A DNA stretch of 64,000 nt, taken from assembly GCF_900240405.1 (NCBI RefSeq), contig NZ_OEQK01000008.1, forward strand, positions 156,117-220,116, read 5' to 3'. The position numbers and the translations under genes are program-made. Every line of letters begins with the position of its first letter. Within the stretch, counting starts at the first letter, position 1. Shown here piece after piece: positions 26,299 to 35,343 of this stretch. The notes beneath the pieces were generated by a model, which saw only the letters and a list, made by a program, of their open reading frames with translations, did no database searches and had not been told where the DNA came from. The stretch comes from Salirhabdus sp. Marseille-P4669. Lineage in GTDB: Bacteria > Bacillota > Bacilli > Bacillales > Alkalibacillaceae.

Positions 26299-27150
26299 CT
26301 ATTCACCTCTGAATTTATTCATATAGACCCTGCGTAACGTTTTCTTCTCCGCAGTGAAATCAATTAATCTAAGGTCTAAACGATTTAACATCTTGAAAAT
26401 ATCAGCGTTTTCCACCACTGTTTCAATCTGGATCTCTTTGTCACCGGAGTGGATTATGCTCCCGAATTGCTGCATCTTAACAAATGTAGCTAAGGCAGTA
26501 GAATCTTCAAAGACAAGTGTAAGAATTCGTTGCTTATTATTACGAAGTTGCTGTTCATCCGCAATCGCCCCATTTTCTAAAAATAAAACTCGATCACAAA
26601 TTGCTTCAACATCCTCGAGCTTATGGCTCGATATCAAAATACCAACATTACGCTCTTCAGCCAATCTTCTCAATTCCTGCAAAACCTCAAAAGTTGTTTC
26701 CACATCCATACCGTTCGTAGGCTCATCTAATACAATGTATCTCGGATTATTCAATAGACTCATGACAATTCCTAACTTCTGACGCATGCCTAACGAATAT
26801 TCCTTCACCTTTTTATTCAACACATCGAATAATTGCAGTTTTCGCAAAAGCCCTTCGTATTCATGGAGTTTAAACGTGTTTCCATAAATATTCGAAAAAT
26901 AAGTTAAGTGGAATAGCCCCGTTTTATTAGGTATTAGCTTAGGTTCCTCAATCAAGTACCCTACTTGATCATTGTCCGAAATAGATCCATCATAGGCTTG
27001 AATCGTTTGCGCGATCATTTTCATTAGGGTACTTTTTCCAGCACCGTTTCTTCCGACCAGACCAATGATATCTCCTTGGTTCAATTCGAAAGAGAGATTG
27101 TTTAAAATCACGGAGCTACTATATTTCTTCGTAACTGAGTTTACAAGCAT
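26299..27150 (-). CDS. ABC transporter ATP-binding protein
   Basis: A 283-residue ABC ATPase of the exporter (CcmA/BcrA-like) type. Walker A GRNGAGKST near residue 38, Q-loop region YLIEEP, signature YSLGMRQKLG near residue 128, Walker B YIVLDEPTNGMD near residue 148, and switch His in SSHKLEDVEAICDR. A 70-residue C-terminal extension is common in bacitracin/lantibiotic-type exporters. It pairs with the downstream permease. Function could be antimicrobial peptide export or resistance; not proven. Confidence 0.88.
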   Translation of the reverse strand: MLVNSVTKKYSSSVILNNLSFELNQGDIIGLVGRNGAGKSTLMKMIAQTIQAYDGSISDNDQVGYLIEEPKLIPNKTGLFHLTYFSNIYGNTFKLHEYEGLLRKLQLFDVLNKKVKEYSLGMRQKLGIVMSLLNNPRYIVLDEPTNGMDVETTFEVLQELRRLAEERNVGILISSHKLEDVEAICDRVLFLENGAIADEQQLRNNKQRILTLVFEDSTALATFVKMQQFGSIIHSGDKEIQIETVVENADIFKMLNRLDLRLIDFTAEKKTLRRVYMNKFRGE

Positions 27151-27170
27151 TGCTCGAACCTCCTGTTTCG

Positions 27171-27524
27171 TTAAAAGAAGTCTTTTTTGTACCGAACAGC
27201 GAGATAGATTGCGGAAGCGAGGAATGCAAAAGCATATTTAAATAAGAAGAAAACTTGCCACATATATTCTTTCGGAAAAATCAAGTCGCATAAAATCACT
27301 ACATATAACACAATCATTGCACTATTTAATGATATATGCTTTGTTCTTTCGTCCGCTTTCCCCATTTTTTTCTGTAATACAAGGGTTAGGATGACTCCAA
27401 CAAATACTAATATGAAACCACTAACAATTAGTACATTCCAATTTCCCTGAGATTGTTCAGCCCAAGACTTTAACGGGTTAAAAATTGTATTCGAGATTTC
27501 CGTGAAATTAATTGTCATTTGCAT
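27171..27524 (-). CDS. Small membrane protein of the XRE-ABC operon
   Basis: A protein of about 117 residues with an N-terminal amphipathic part and three hydrophobic helices (LIVSGFILVFVGVILTLVL, SAMIVLYVVILCDLIF, YAFAFLASAIYLAV). Such DUF2178-like proteins often follow small XRE regulators. Its start lies within the end of the regulator gene; the ATG at 27524 follows AAAGG by 5 bases, and an ATG at 27518 is an equally possible start. Function unknown. Confidence 0.6.
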   Translation of the reverse strand: MQMTINFTEISNTIFNPLKSWAEQSQGNWNVLIVSGFILVFVGVILTLVLQKKMGKADERTKHISLNSAMIVLYVVILCDLIFPKEYMWQVFFLFKYAFAFLASAIYLAVRYKKDFF

Positions 27525-27747
27525 CACTACCTTTCTCATAAGTAAAAATATCGTTCACATCAACATTAAAAAACTCGGCAATTCGATAAGCTAACAGCAG
27601 AGTCGGTACATAATTTCCTTTTTCCATTACGAAGATTGTTTGTTTGGAAACCCCGACCTTCTCTGCTAGTTCCTTTTGAGATAATCTCGCAAGTACACGA
27701 TATTCATAAACCTTATTTGATATCGAATCACCAAAATCTTTTTTCAT
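27508..27747 (-). CDS. XRE-family transcriptional regulator
   Basis: A 79-residue regulator with an HTH_3 domain (YRVLARLSQKELAEKVGVSKQTIFVMEKGNYVPTLLLAYRIAEFFNVDVNDIF), a close match to the compact regulators of small membrane-protein operons. AAGAGGTGAT precedes the ATG at 27747. It heads the operon regulator, membrane protein, ATPase, permease, and probably autoregulates it. Confidence 0.87.
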   Translation of the reverse strand: MKKDFGDSISNKVYEYRVLARLSQKELAEKVGVSKQTIFVMEKGNYVPTLLLAYRIAEFFNVDVNDIFTYEKGSDANDN

Positions 27748-27862
27748 GATAATCACCTCTTGGATTAGATTATAAACTGGATTTTAATAAAAGTAAAGTT
27801 TACTTATATAAAATAGTGGAATGGTTTTATTTTTTATTATTTTAATTAGAATGGAGTAAAAG

Positions 27863-27900
27863 AAAAAACTGATGGAATTTATTAATTGCATCAGTTTTTT
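27863..27900. terminator. Bidirectional stem-loop terminator
   Basis: AAAAAACTGATG pairs with CATCAGTTTTTT around a 14-base loop. It lies between divergent genes, upstream of both, so it may be left over from an older gene order. Confidence 0.7.
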
Positions 27901-27971
27901 TGGTGTGTTAGTTTCTTTTCTTTGTTTTTAAGGAAATAGATGAAGAGATCATTATTAGAAATTTCAGCAGA

Positions 27972-28005
27972 AAAAATCCCCCGAGAGATGATTTGAGGGA
28001 TTTTT
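27972..28005. terminator. Second stem-loop with T run
   Basis: AAAAATCCC pairs with GGGATTTTT around CCGAGAGATGATTTGA. It is the second terminator-like structure in the 371-base gap 27748-28118, which has no recognisable gene. Confidence 0.65.
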
Positions 28006-28118
28006 CGTATAAAGATAGGCTGTTTTCTCAAAGATTATTGTTTCTCACATAATATATTTGTGTGTTTAGAATTTTCTGGTAGAATTATTAAAACTGTCAA
28101 TAATAGGAGTGAAAAAGA

Positions 28119-28670
28119 ATGAAAGTGGAGTATTTTATAGGAATTGTCCCACCAGAAGAATATTTAGAACGAATTGAGCATTTTCAAAGTAATTGGATTA
28201 AACAATCGGGTGTAGAACCTCACATAACTTTGAAAGCACAAGGGGGACTAACTCCAGATAAAAAATGGATAGACAAAGTGCAGAAAGTCTGTGACACTTT
28301 CAAACCTTTTCAAGTGTCATTAGATAAGCCAAAGTATTTTGGTAATAACATTTTATATGTGAGTGTTAACTCAAACAATTTAACAAAATTGCACCAAGAA
28401 ATAGTGCAAGAGATTTCACCGTCAGATGACTTAATAAAAAAGTATTTTGAACTTGATGCATTTGTACCTCACTTAACTCTCGGGAAAGAACAATACGGTG
28501 GAAACATTTCTACTGGACTCTCTAAAAAGGAACTAAAAGAAATGGAAAAATTAGCGGACAAAGAATTGACACCATATCCCAATTTTGAAGTGAATTTTAT
28601 TAGAGTATATGAACTAAACATTGAAAAGCAAAAATATGAAAAGTATTCCGACATCTCTTTAAACAATTAA
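28119..28670 (+). CDS. 2'-5' RNA ligase family (2H phosphoesterase) protein
   Basis: A 183-residue protein of the 2H phosphoesterase superfamily, with the two catalytic HxT motifs PHITLK near residue 33 and PHLTLG near residue 122, and a final strand region VNFIRVYEL. Such enzymes hydrolyse cyclic phosphodiesters or act on tRNA ends; the bacterial in vivo role is open. AGGAGTGAAAAAG precedes the ATG. Stand-alone gene at the edge of the accessory region. Confidence 0.85.
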   Translation: MKVEYFIGIVPPEEYLERIEHFQSNWIKQSGVEPHITLKAQGGLTPDKKWIDKVQKVCDTFKPFQVSLDKPKYFGNNILYVSVNSNNLTKLHQEIVQEISPSDDLIKKYFELDAFVPHLTLGKEQYGGNISTGLSKKELKEMEKLADKELTPYPNFEVNFIRVYELNIEKQKYEKYSDISLNN

Positions 28671-28675
28671 CCTCA

Positions 28676-28860
28676 CTGTTTTGAGGGAATCCATCATTAG
28701 TTCGATATATTTTTAGGGTATCGTTAATCTGCGAATGGAGTATTCCTGATATCATTGAATGACTTATTGCAATCCTTACATAAATAGCGTTGACGAGTAC
28801 GATATTTGCCATTGCGTTTTACAAATGTACTTCCACATGAACACAGGCCATCCCCGAAGC
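28676..28860 (-). pseudogene. Remnant of an IS1595-like transposase gene
   Basis: On the minus strand, translation gives a zinc-ribbon start CGSTFVKRNGKYRTRQRYLCKDCNKSF then NDIRNTPFAD and a TAA, and after it, in shifted frames, RYPK and KYIELMMDSLKTVRL. This order (zinc ribbon, TP, RYP, helix) is that of IS1595-type transposases. Only about 60 codons remain, with a nonsense codon and a frameshift. It marks old insertion activity next to the restriction genes. Confidence 0.65.
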
Positions 28861-28922
28861 AAATCGTGTTTCACGATTAGTAATGAGTAGTTTTCGCATT
28901 ATTAAAACTTTATACAGTAAGA

Positions 28923-29972
28923 TCAAGATCCAAAATATTTATTCGCATATTCTAATAAATTTTTCTTTATGCCGCTAAAATCTTGTCGTAAATCAAGAGA
29001 TACAACAAAAATCTGATTACCTTTTATGTGATAAATATGGTTGGGTTGATTTAATGCGTTTGTTTTCGCATAAAGTAACATACCTGCAACCGTTTCATCC
29101 CTCTCTTTTTTCCAATTATTTATGTATGTAAATATTTGATAGAGGTTACCAGATTTTTGTTTTGCAGCTCCACCTTCAAACCTTCTTGCCATATTTTCAG
29201 AATAAAATTTCGCATCTACAATTAATGTTTTTTTATCTTTTTGAAGTACAAGGTCTGTTTGCATAATCGGTAGTGCATCAGTGAATCCATCATCAACACC
29301 CCACTGAATTTGTGGATGGGCTACAATATATTTCGTTTCACGTTTAAAAAAGGCATAGATGAACTTTTCATATAAAGAGGATAATCTTTGTTCTTCTTGA
29401 ACCTCTTTCATCATTTGAGATGTAGAGCTTTCATCAAATAATAACTGCTCATAAAGATATCTACACACGTCTATAATAAATTGATAGCGAACGTTTTGGC
29501 GGTTATACTTAACGTTTTTCCAAAGTTTCAAATCTAGCTCTACATCGGATACCTCCGAAAAATAAGGCAACAAACTGTAAAATAGTCTACGCATTTTTTT
29601 ACTTAAATTATTGGAGCGCGAAAGATAAACGAGTGTCGCTTTAATAATTTGATTTAACATTATATTTTCAGAAAACTCATCATAAATTACTGCCATTTTC
29701 TTATGTACTAATGAATTTTGCTTTATTGTAGAATTGATATTAATTTTACCTTTCATAACATTGGAAGTTTCTTCAACACTAATATAATCCTTACTTAATC
29801 CTCCGCGAATCAAAACAGGTATACCAATGGATAAAATTTTTGCGTAAAGTTCTTTGACGTTCTCAAACCTTTCCGTTCCGATTTGCTTATACTCGGAAAT
29901 ATTTAGCGTTTGATATGCGTAAGAAAGCATATAGTATATATTACGAATAGGAATTTTATTATTTCTCTCCAT
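28923..29972 (-). CDS. mcrC: McrC-like nuclease subunit of a type IV restriction system
   Basis: A 349-residue McrC-family protein. The C-terminal PD-(D/E)XK nuclease core is visible: MQTDLVLQ (catalytic Asp), then LIVDAKFY (D-x-K) near residue 248-256, followed by a QIFTYINNW helix. The N-terminal part starts with IPIRNIYYMLSYAYQ, which is typical of McrC proteins. Partner of the upstream AAA+ McrB gene, whose end it overlaps by 14 bases; together they should translocate along DNA and cut modified (methylated or hydroxymethylated) DNA. Confidence 0.88.
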   Translation of the reverse strand: MERNNKIPIRNIYYMLSYAYQTLNISEYKQIGTERFENVKELYAKILSIGIPVLIRGGLSKDYISVEETSNVMKGKININSTIKQNSLVHKKMAVIYDEFSENIMLNQIIKATLVYLSRSNNLSKKMRRLFYSLLPYFSEVSDVELDLKLWKNVKYNRQNVRYQFIIDVCRYLYEQLLFDESSTSQMMKEVQEEQRLSSLYEKFIYAFFKRETKYIVAHPQIQWGVDDGFTDALPIMQTDLVLQKDKKTLIVDAKFYSENMARRFEGGAAKQKSGNLYQIFTYINNWKKERDETVAGMLLYAKTNALNQPNHIYHIKGNQIFVVSLDLRQDFSGIKKNLLEYANKYFGS

Positions 29973-32064
29973 CGTAACAACCTCTTAGTCGGTCAGCCCA
30001 ATGGTTTGCTTTCTGTTCATCATCAAACCAATACTCGAATAGCTGTGGAATAATTTCATATTCGATTACTTCCTCTACACGATTTGCAGTATTTACTTTA
30101 TAAGCATCACCTACAAAGTAGCTATGCCCAATTTGAAAGCCTGTCCCAAGCTCTTCAACAATTTGAATATTTAAGTTTTGAATTTCATCAATGATACGAT
30201 TTAAAGCTTCTGGATTGTTTAATTCTTTTACATACGACTTAAATGTCTCATTGTGGAACGCTGGTTTTATTTCAAAAAAAGAAAACCTTCTTCTAAGAGC
30301 ATAGTCTAATAAAGCTAAGCTTCTATCAGCCGTATTCATCATTCCAATAATGTATAAATTCGATGGCACAGAAAACTTATCATTAGAATAAAGTAGATTG
30401 ATTTGCTCCCCTCGCTTATCCGCTTCGACAAGCATCATTAATTCCCCAAATATTTTACTCATATTCCCACGATTAATTTCATCAATTATAAAGAAGTAGT
30501 CTCGCTCAGGATCTCGTGCTGCTTTTCTAGCAAATTTCACAAATGGACCTTGTTTCAGCTCAAATCCATCGCCTTCAGCTTTTGGACGGAACCCTTCAAT
30601 GAAGTCCTCATAACTATAGCTTTGGTGGAACTGAACCATTTGAATACGCGTTTCATCTTTTTCTTCCATCATTACATACGCTAAACGTTTGGCAATAAAC
30701 GTTTTACCTACTCCTGGTGCACCTTTCAAAATAAGATTCTTCTTATTTTCAAGTAGAGAAATTAGACGTATAAGCTCCTTCTTCTCAATAAAAACATCCG
30801 AAAGAAAATCATCCATCGTAAAGGATTCGTTTTCTTGTACTGTAGGTTTAGATTCAATAAAACGAATATAGTAGTCAATGGAACTAGCCGATACGCCTTT
30901 ATACCTCTTGTATGTTTCAGCAGATTTAACAACATCTTTAAACCGTTTTAATTGCTCAATATCTGTTTCACCAAAAATTAGGGCATCAAAATGGCTCTCC
31001 ATATCCTTTAACGCATTTACTTTTTGCGTAACTGTTTTATCATTCAAACTAACTCCTGTATCGGTAACTTGATTGGATAACCAGTTTCGAAATTCATTTA
31101 CTTCAGCATTTTTTTGATCAATAAAATCTTCATTCATTACTTGATCAATTTCTTTTATAAAACTTGGATAGGGATTTAGACATGTTAACGTTTTTTGAGC
31201 AAAAGTCTGATGTAGTTCCCACTTTCCAGCTTGAAGCCAATCTACTTTTCTTCTATGTTTATACTCTGATGCTTCATCATCGAAGTAATAATCTCCCGTA
31301 ACAACTCCGCGTGCTAGGATTTTCTTAATTCCTTCTTTCACATATACTACGTCCCCAGTTTGAATTTCACGATAGAAATCCCACACAGCCTTTGTATCAT
31401 TGACTGGGCGCACCCCATCCGCTCTTTGCTCAGCTATTTTTCGTTCGACTGCTTCCTTTGAATCATAGTGTTTTAAATCCCCTAAATAGTCCCAACCAAG
31501 CGCTATCATACTTTCTGCGTGGAACTGATCCCATAATCTCGATGATTCACCTGGTGAAATTACCCAATAATTAATACTGCTATCAATTTCATCTTCATGA
31601 TTTGCAATTTTTTTCTCTTTTTTAGGATAAGTTAGTGTAGGATTTTCATCATAATATAAGAAAATTAAATATGAACGCATTAAAACGCCCCAGTCAGGTA
31701 TCCCACCTATATTATCAGGCTTACTTCTTACACCGCGATTATATTCTTCTTCCGCATATTTTTTCCGAAAATGAATTCTAGTCGCACCAAATTTTTCTGG
31801 ATATCTAGGAGTACTTTTACCCGTTATTAATCTCTCAATAGCTTCATCACTTTGTTCTGTCATTTGTTGATATATATTTTTAAATTCCGAATATGATTGA
31901 TAATCAAAGAAATTTACATTATAACCACTAGCCAATCCAAACTTTTCTAATAGTTGGCCAAGTTTTTCAAGATATGGCGTGTACCATATACCTGTTTTTT
32001 CACCTAGATTTTCCGTAACCCATGCTTTATATTTTTCTTTTTGAGTATTCACAATATCATTCAT
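29959..32064 (-). CDS. mcrB: McrB-like AAA+ motor of a type IV restriction system
   Basis: A 701-residue protein. The C-terminal AAA+ domain (about residues 440-700) has Walker A GAPGVGKT, the McrB signature DEINRGNMSKIFGELMMLVE including Walker B, and MNTADRS followed by RRRF, as in the GTP-using McrB. The N-terminal 150 residues are not recognised. Around residues 163-290 the pattern INYWVISPGESS, ALGW, YREIQTGDVVYVKEG, KILARGVVTGDYYF is that of an EVE/PUA-like reader domain for modified bases. This differs from the E. coli McrB reader. Probably recognises modified phage DNA. Confidence 0.88.
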   Translation of the reverse strand: MNDIVNTQKEKYKAWVTENLGEKTGIWYTPYLEKLGQLLEKFGLASGYNVNFFDYQSYSEFKNIYQQMTEQSDEAIERLITGKSTPRYPEKFGATRIHFRKKYAEEEYNRGVRSKPDNIGGIPDWGVLMRSYLIFLYYDENPTLTYPKKEKKIANHEDEIDSSINYWVISPGESSRLWDQFHAESMIALGWDYLGDLKHYDSKEAVERKIAEQRADGVRPVNDTKAVWDFYREIQTGDVVYVKEGIKKILARGVVTGDYYFDDEASEYKHRRKVDWLQAGKWELHQTFAQKTLTCLNPYPSFIKEIDQVMNEDFIDQKNAEVNEFRNWLSNQVTDTGVSLNDKTVTQKVNALKDMESHFDALIFGETDIEQLKRFKDVVKSAETYKRYKGVSASSIDYYIRFIESKPTVQENESFTMDDFLSDVFIEKKELIRLISLLENKKNLILKGAPGVGKTFIAKRLAYVMMEEKDETRIQMVQFHQSYSYEDFIEGFRPKAEGDGFELKQGPFVKFARKAARDPERDYFFIIDEINRGNMSKIFGELMMLVEADKRGEQINLLYSNDKFSVPSNLYIIGMMNTADRSLALLDYALRRRFSFFEIKPAFHNETFKSYVKELNNPEALNRIIDEIQNLNIQIVEELGTGFQIGHSYFVGDAYKVNTANRVEEVIEYEIIPQLFEYWFDDEQKANHWADRLRGCYDGEK

Positions 32065-32187
32065 AGCGCACCTCCAAAAAAGAACTTATTACATTAAATT
32101 ATAACACTGTAATACTTTAAAAATGGATTTACTTGAATTTTGGCTCTCTTACATATATTAGATGATAAATCTAGAAAGGATAAGAAA

Positions 32188-32239
32188 AGGTGTCAGGAAC
32201 CTGAAAGAGACATTGGTCTACTTTTAGTACCTGACACCT
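32188..32239. repeat. Dispersed palindromic repeat, GGTGTCAGG type
   Basis: AGGTGTCAGG (32188-32197) pairs perfectly with CCTGACACCT (32230-32239); a 32-base centre separates them. It belongs with the GGTGCCTGGCACC modules at 16052 and 22715. It may also act as a terminator of the NERD gene on neither strand, since no T run follows on the minus side. Confidence 0.65.
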
Positions 32240-32267
32240 ATTTTACAATATCGATAATTTATACATT

Positions 32268-33458
32268 TTATTCAATATTGTTTATTCTAAGCTCCATTTC
32301 ACCATTATATTCCTGCGTCAAACCATAAAATATATACGTATCTCCTTCATTGATGTAAGGAGTTTTTGTTCCTTTATATATAATAGCAGCATAAGTAAAT
32401 CCATTCGACTCTAACTTAAGAAATTTATTACCACTTGATTCATCATAATAGAAAGATTTTACTTTAGCCTCTACTTTGAGTGCATTATCCTTATTTTTAA
32501 GCGCTTTTCGAGGATCTGTATATATCCCATCATTATAATAGCTAGAATCTATAGAACTATTACCTCTAGCTTCGTGTTTATCATTAAAGTAGAATATACT
32601 AAAACCAGCAATCAAAATTACAAAAACAATAATTCCAATAACCCACAACCAAGGTTTACCTTTTTTTGGTGCGTTTCTAGTGTTTGTATTTTTATTCGAA
32701 CCATGAGAATAAAATTCGTCATTATTTGACTGAATTTCTTTCAATAGTTTTTTAGTCTGCTCGTTCATCTCTTTTAATTCTTTTACATTTTGTTCTATCT
32801 GTTCAGATTGTATTAGTATTTTTATGTCACTCTCTGTAAGAACTCTATTGGATATCCTAACACTTTTAACTATATCCTCTATATGTTTTATAGGGATTTT
32901 ACTAGATTTAAACTTAGTTGCATTTTTTAACCTTTCATCCAATTGACCGTTTAGCTCATCACTAAAAATGTGGTACTTTAAAAAGTCACTTTTACCCACT
33001 GCACTCCATTCATTAGTGAATTCGTCTATTTCCCTTTTAGTAAATCCATATTGGATATTTACATAACCTATATACGTATGATAATTCCCTAAGTGTGGAA
33101 AGTTGTCATTTAAATAACTTTTCAAATTATCAACATGTTTCCTCAATTGGCTTAAGGGAGTTTGTTTATCACTTGCAATACTAAAATTTCCATTTGAAGT
33201 AATGTTATTTATAGAATTTATTGACCAATTCTTCACTTCTATTAACCTAAATCCGTAACGTGGCGAAATCACCAGAAAATCCGGCTCATATTTTCCAATA
33301 ACTGGTTGTGCAATAATATAAGTATCATCTGGTAAGTATTTTGTTAGAAGATCTCCAACGGCAATTTCACCTTGTAGACCCTTCATTTCATTCTTAGTAA
33401 TCCTTGATACCTGATCAAGATGATCTAAAAGCATATCTCTTCCAATAAATTTCCCCAT
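32268..33458 (-). CDS. NERD-domain membrane protein
   Basis: A 396-residue protein. The nuclease-related domain (NERD) covers about residues 22-130, with KGLQGEIAVGDLL, YEPDFLVISPRYGFRLIEVKNW (the D and E-x-K catalytic-type residues) and PLSQLRKHVDNLKSYL. A coiled-coil region follows (EQIEQNVKELKEMNEQTKKLLKEIQ), then one membrane helix (WLWVIGIIVFVILIAGFSIFYF, about residue 280-301) and a C-terminal beta-rich domain. Function unknown; the position beside McrBC suggests a role in DNA defence. A NERD-nuclease facing the cytoplasm is likely. Confidence 0.8.
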   Translation of the reverse strand: MGKFIGRDMLLDHLDQVSRITKNEMKGLQGEIAVGDLLTKYLPDDTYIIAQPVIGKYEPDFLVISPRYGFRLIEVKNWSINSINNITSNGNFSIASDKQTPLSQLRKHVDNLKSYLNDNFPHLGNYHTYIGYVNIQYGFTKREIDEFTNEWSAVGKSDFLKYHIFSDELNGQLDERLKNATKFKSSKIPIKHIEDIVKSVRISNRVLTESDIKILIQSEQIEQNVKELKEMNEQTKKLLKEIQSNNDEFYSHGSNKNTNTRNAPKKGKPWLWVIGIIVFVILIAGFSIFYFNDKHEARGNSSIDSSYYNDGIYTDPRKALKNKDNALKVEAKVKSFYYDESSGNKFLKLESNGFTYAAIIYKGTKTPYINEGDTYIFYGLTQEYNGEMELRINNIE

Positions 33459-33517
33459 TATTTAACCCCATTATATGTACTGTTCTATACATAGAGTATA
33501 ACACACAAATTTTTTCT

Positions 33518-33613
33518 TTAAACAAACTCCAAATACACCGCCCCAGCTGCCCCATTCCGATGCTTTGAAACAATAACTTCCATCTTTTCCGTCTGCCCCG
33601 TCTCCTTCATAAT
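33518..33613 (-). pseudogene. C-terminal fragment of a DnaB-type replicative helicase gene
   Basis: The minus strand encodes an open stretch reading KETGQTEKMEVIVSKHRNG then GAVYLEFV and a stop, which matches the usual C-terminal end of DnaB helicases (EVIIAKQRNGPTGTVxLxF). Nothing upstream in any frame continues it. It is a relic of a helicase gene, possibly from an earlier element at the same tRNA site. Confidence 0.65.
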
Positions 33614-33875
33614 AAGTCGCCCATTACATAAAGGTTATCATATCCGCATTCAGTGGCCCAAAACTCCGCATATGTGGCTCAATTCATCTGCAATAATCCA
33701 ATAAAATACGCGCATTTCAAGTTGTAACAAGACTGATTGGTATGAGTCCGGCTGGATACTGACTTCATAATAAGTTGTGAACGACTTTCTTTCCTAACCA
33801 AGTATTGTCGAACGTTAAATAATAACTGTAAAAAAGTATATAAAAGTATCGATTAATCTTGATGTCACTACACGT
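33614..33875. other. Intergenic stretch without recognised features
   Basis: Between the dnaB relic and the terminator I see only AT-rich sequence, with no gene or structured RNA. Confidence 0.45.
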
Positions 33876-33919
33876 AAAAAAGGACGTCAAAACGTTAATT
33901 TCACTACGCTTTGGCGTCT
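33876..33919 (-). terminator. Probable original terminator of the tRNA array
   Basis: On the minus strand GACGCCAAAGCGT pairs (one mismatch, one G-T) with ACGTTTTGACGTC, followed by CTTTTTT. It sits 37 bases beyond the 3' end of the left tRNA-Leu copy, where the rRNA-tRNA transcript would have ended before the island inserted. Confidence 0.7.
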
Positions 33920-33955
33920 TAATAATTCTTTTATTTCTTATATTCAATTCGAAGA

Positions 33956-34037
33956 TACTGGTGGTCGGGTTCGAACCGACACTCCTCACGGAACACGATT
34001 TTGAGTCGTGCGCGTCTGCCAATTCCGCCACACCGGC
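33956..34037 (-). tRNA. tRNA-Leu(CAA), left copy at the island end
   Basis: Complete 82-base leucine tRNA with anticodon CAA, an extra variable arm and normal D and T loops. It is identical to the copy at 59474 except for one base in the 3' acceptor strand (CACCAGT instead of CACCGGT), giving a C-A mismatch at pair 3-70. CCA is not encoded. Detached from the tRNA array, it marks the left attachment site of the island and may be poorly transcribed. Confidence 0.9.
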
Positions 34038-34233
34038 TGATACTAAAGGATTTCTTATATATTTAATCAATGCTAATTATGTATTGGTCCACACGATTTA
34101 TAGTTGCCTATATTTATAATTTATAACTATTTGTATAAAGTTACAATGGAAAATTAATGTAGGATAAACTGTTTTTCGTTTCAAATATTGTTGTATCAAC
34201 CTTTTTAAAATTTAAAATAAATTTACACATGTT

Positions 34234-35343
34234 TTACACAAGCTTTCCTTCAAAAGTGTTTATAGTTTTTAGTTCATCCTCTTTCCGCAATTCTTTAATA
34301 ATATGGGCATAATACTTATAAGTAGTTTCAATATCTTTATGTCCCAACCTTTCACTTACATAATAAATAGAAACATTTTTATATAGCAGGATACTCGCAT
34401 GCGTATGCCTTAATCCATGTATAGTAATTGGTTCTATCTCAAGATCGATTAATGTATTTTTGAGAAGTTTATTAGCGTTTGTATTACTAATTACCTTGTA
34501 TTTGGATTTTTCTACATAAAAAACTAAGCCATATTCATTACTTTGTTGAATTTCAAAAAGCCGTTTAAATAAATTCATAGTTGCCATGTCTATTTTAATT
34601 TTGCGAATCGATTGATCATTCTTAGTCAGATTAAAATTATGTGAGGACCGTTTCATATAACCCCAAGTTTTATTTACTGTTATCGTGTTACTCATAAAAT
34701 CAAAATCTTTTCTTGTTAACCCTATCATTTCAGCAAATCTCATACCGGATGTTAGGCCTAGTAATAATAAATAGTATCCTAAATTTAGTAATAGTCTATT
34801 GTGTATTTCTTTAATTAATTGTTGGCTTTCCATATAGTTTAAGTGTTTTTCACTAGGTCTTTTTGCTGGTACTGTCCATATTAAAGTGGCCTTTCTCGTA
34901 AAATCATGCTTTATTATTCCTTCTTCAATTGCGTCCTTCACACAAGCCCGAATATGTGAATTCACCTTTCCAACAGTCTCTTTTGCTTTATTAGAACCAA
35001 ATTCATTCAGGAACATTTGATAATCGTGGCGTTTTATATTTTGTATAGGAGTACTACCAAAAAAATCCTTTATCGCTTTGGATGTATAAGCATAGTGACG
35101 TTTGGTAGTATTTTGTAAATTTGATTTATAAAGCTTGACCCATTTATCAAAATACTCATCAATAGGGATAGGTTTTAAATGAGTTATTAAACCTTTACCT
35201 AATTGCAACTCAATTTCAGCAGCTGCTATTTTAGCTTCCCTTTTAGTTTTAAATCCACCTTTACGGATAGGTTTAGATTTCCCATTAACCATACGACTCA
35301 CAGTGTATTGATATGTGTTGCCTCTTTTTTGTATACTAGCCAT
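34234..35343 (-). CDS. Tyrosine recombinase / phage integrase (left end)
   Basis: A 369-residue integrase. The N-terminal arm-binding domain (about residues 1-50, IQKRGNTYQYTVSRMVNGKSK) is of the AP2-like type, followed by a SAM-like core-binding domain and the catalytic domain with Arg in TSGMRFAEMIGL, HGLRHTHAS and LGHKDIETTYKYYAH (final Tyr near residue 348). It probably catalyses integration and excision at the tRNA-Leu gene whose 5' side lies 196 bases away. The second integrase at the other end is not closely similar. Confidence 0.9.
   Translation of the reverse strand: MASIQKRGNTYQYTVSRMVNGKSKPIRKGGFKTKREAKIAAAEIELQLGKGLITHLKPIPIDEYFDKWVKLYKSNLQNTTKRHYAYTSKAIKDFFGSTPIQNIKRHDYQMFLNEFGSNKAKETVGKVNSHIRACVKDAIEEGIIKHDFTRKATLIWTVPAKRPSEKHLNYMESQQLIKEIHNRLLLNLGYYLLLLGLTSGMRFAEMIGLTRKDFDFMSNTITVNKTWGYMKRSSHNFNLTKNDQSIRKIKIDMATMNLFKRLFEIQQSNEYGLVFYVEKSKYKVISNTNANKLLKNTLIDLEIEPITIHGLRHTHASILLYKNVSIYYVSERLGHKDIETTYKYYAHIIKELRKEDELKTINTFEGKLV

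Noticed and set aside
28600..28812. A 70-codon minus-strand frame
   Set aside because: It reads the transposase remnant in the wrong frame; the zinc-ribbon frame is the original one.
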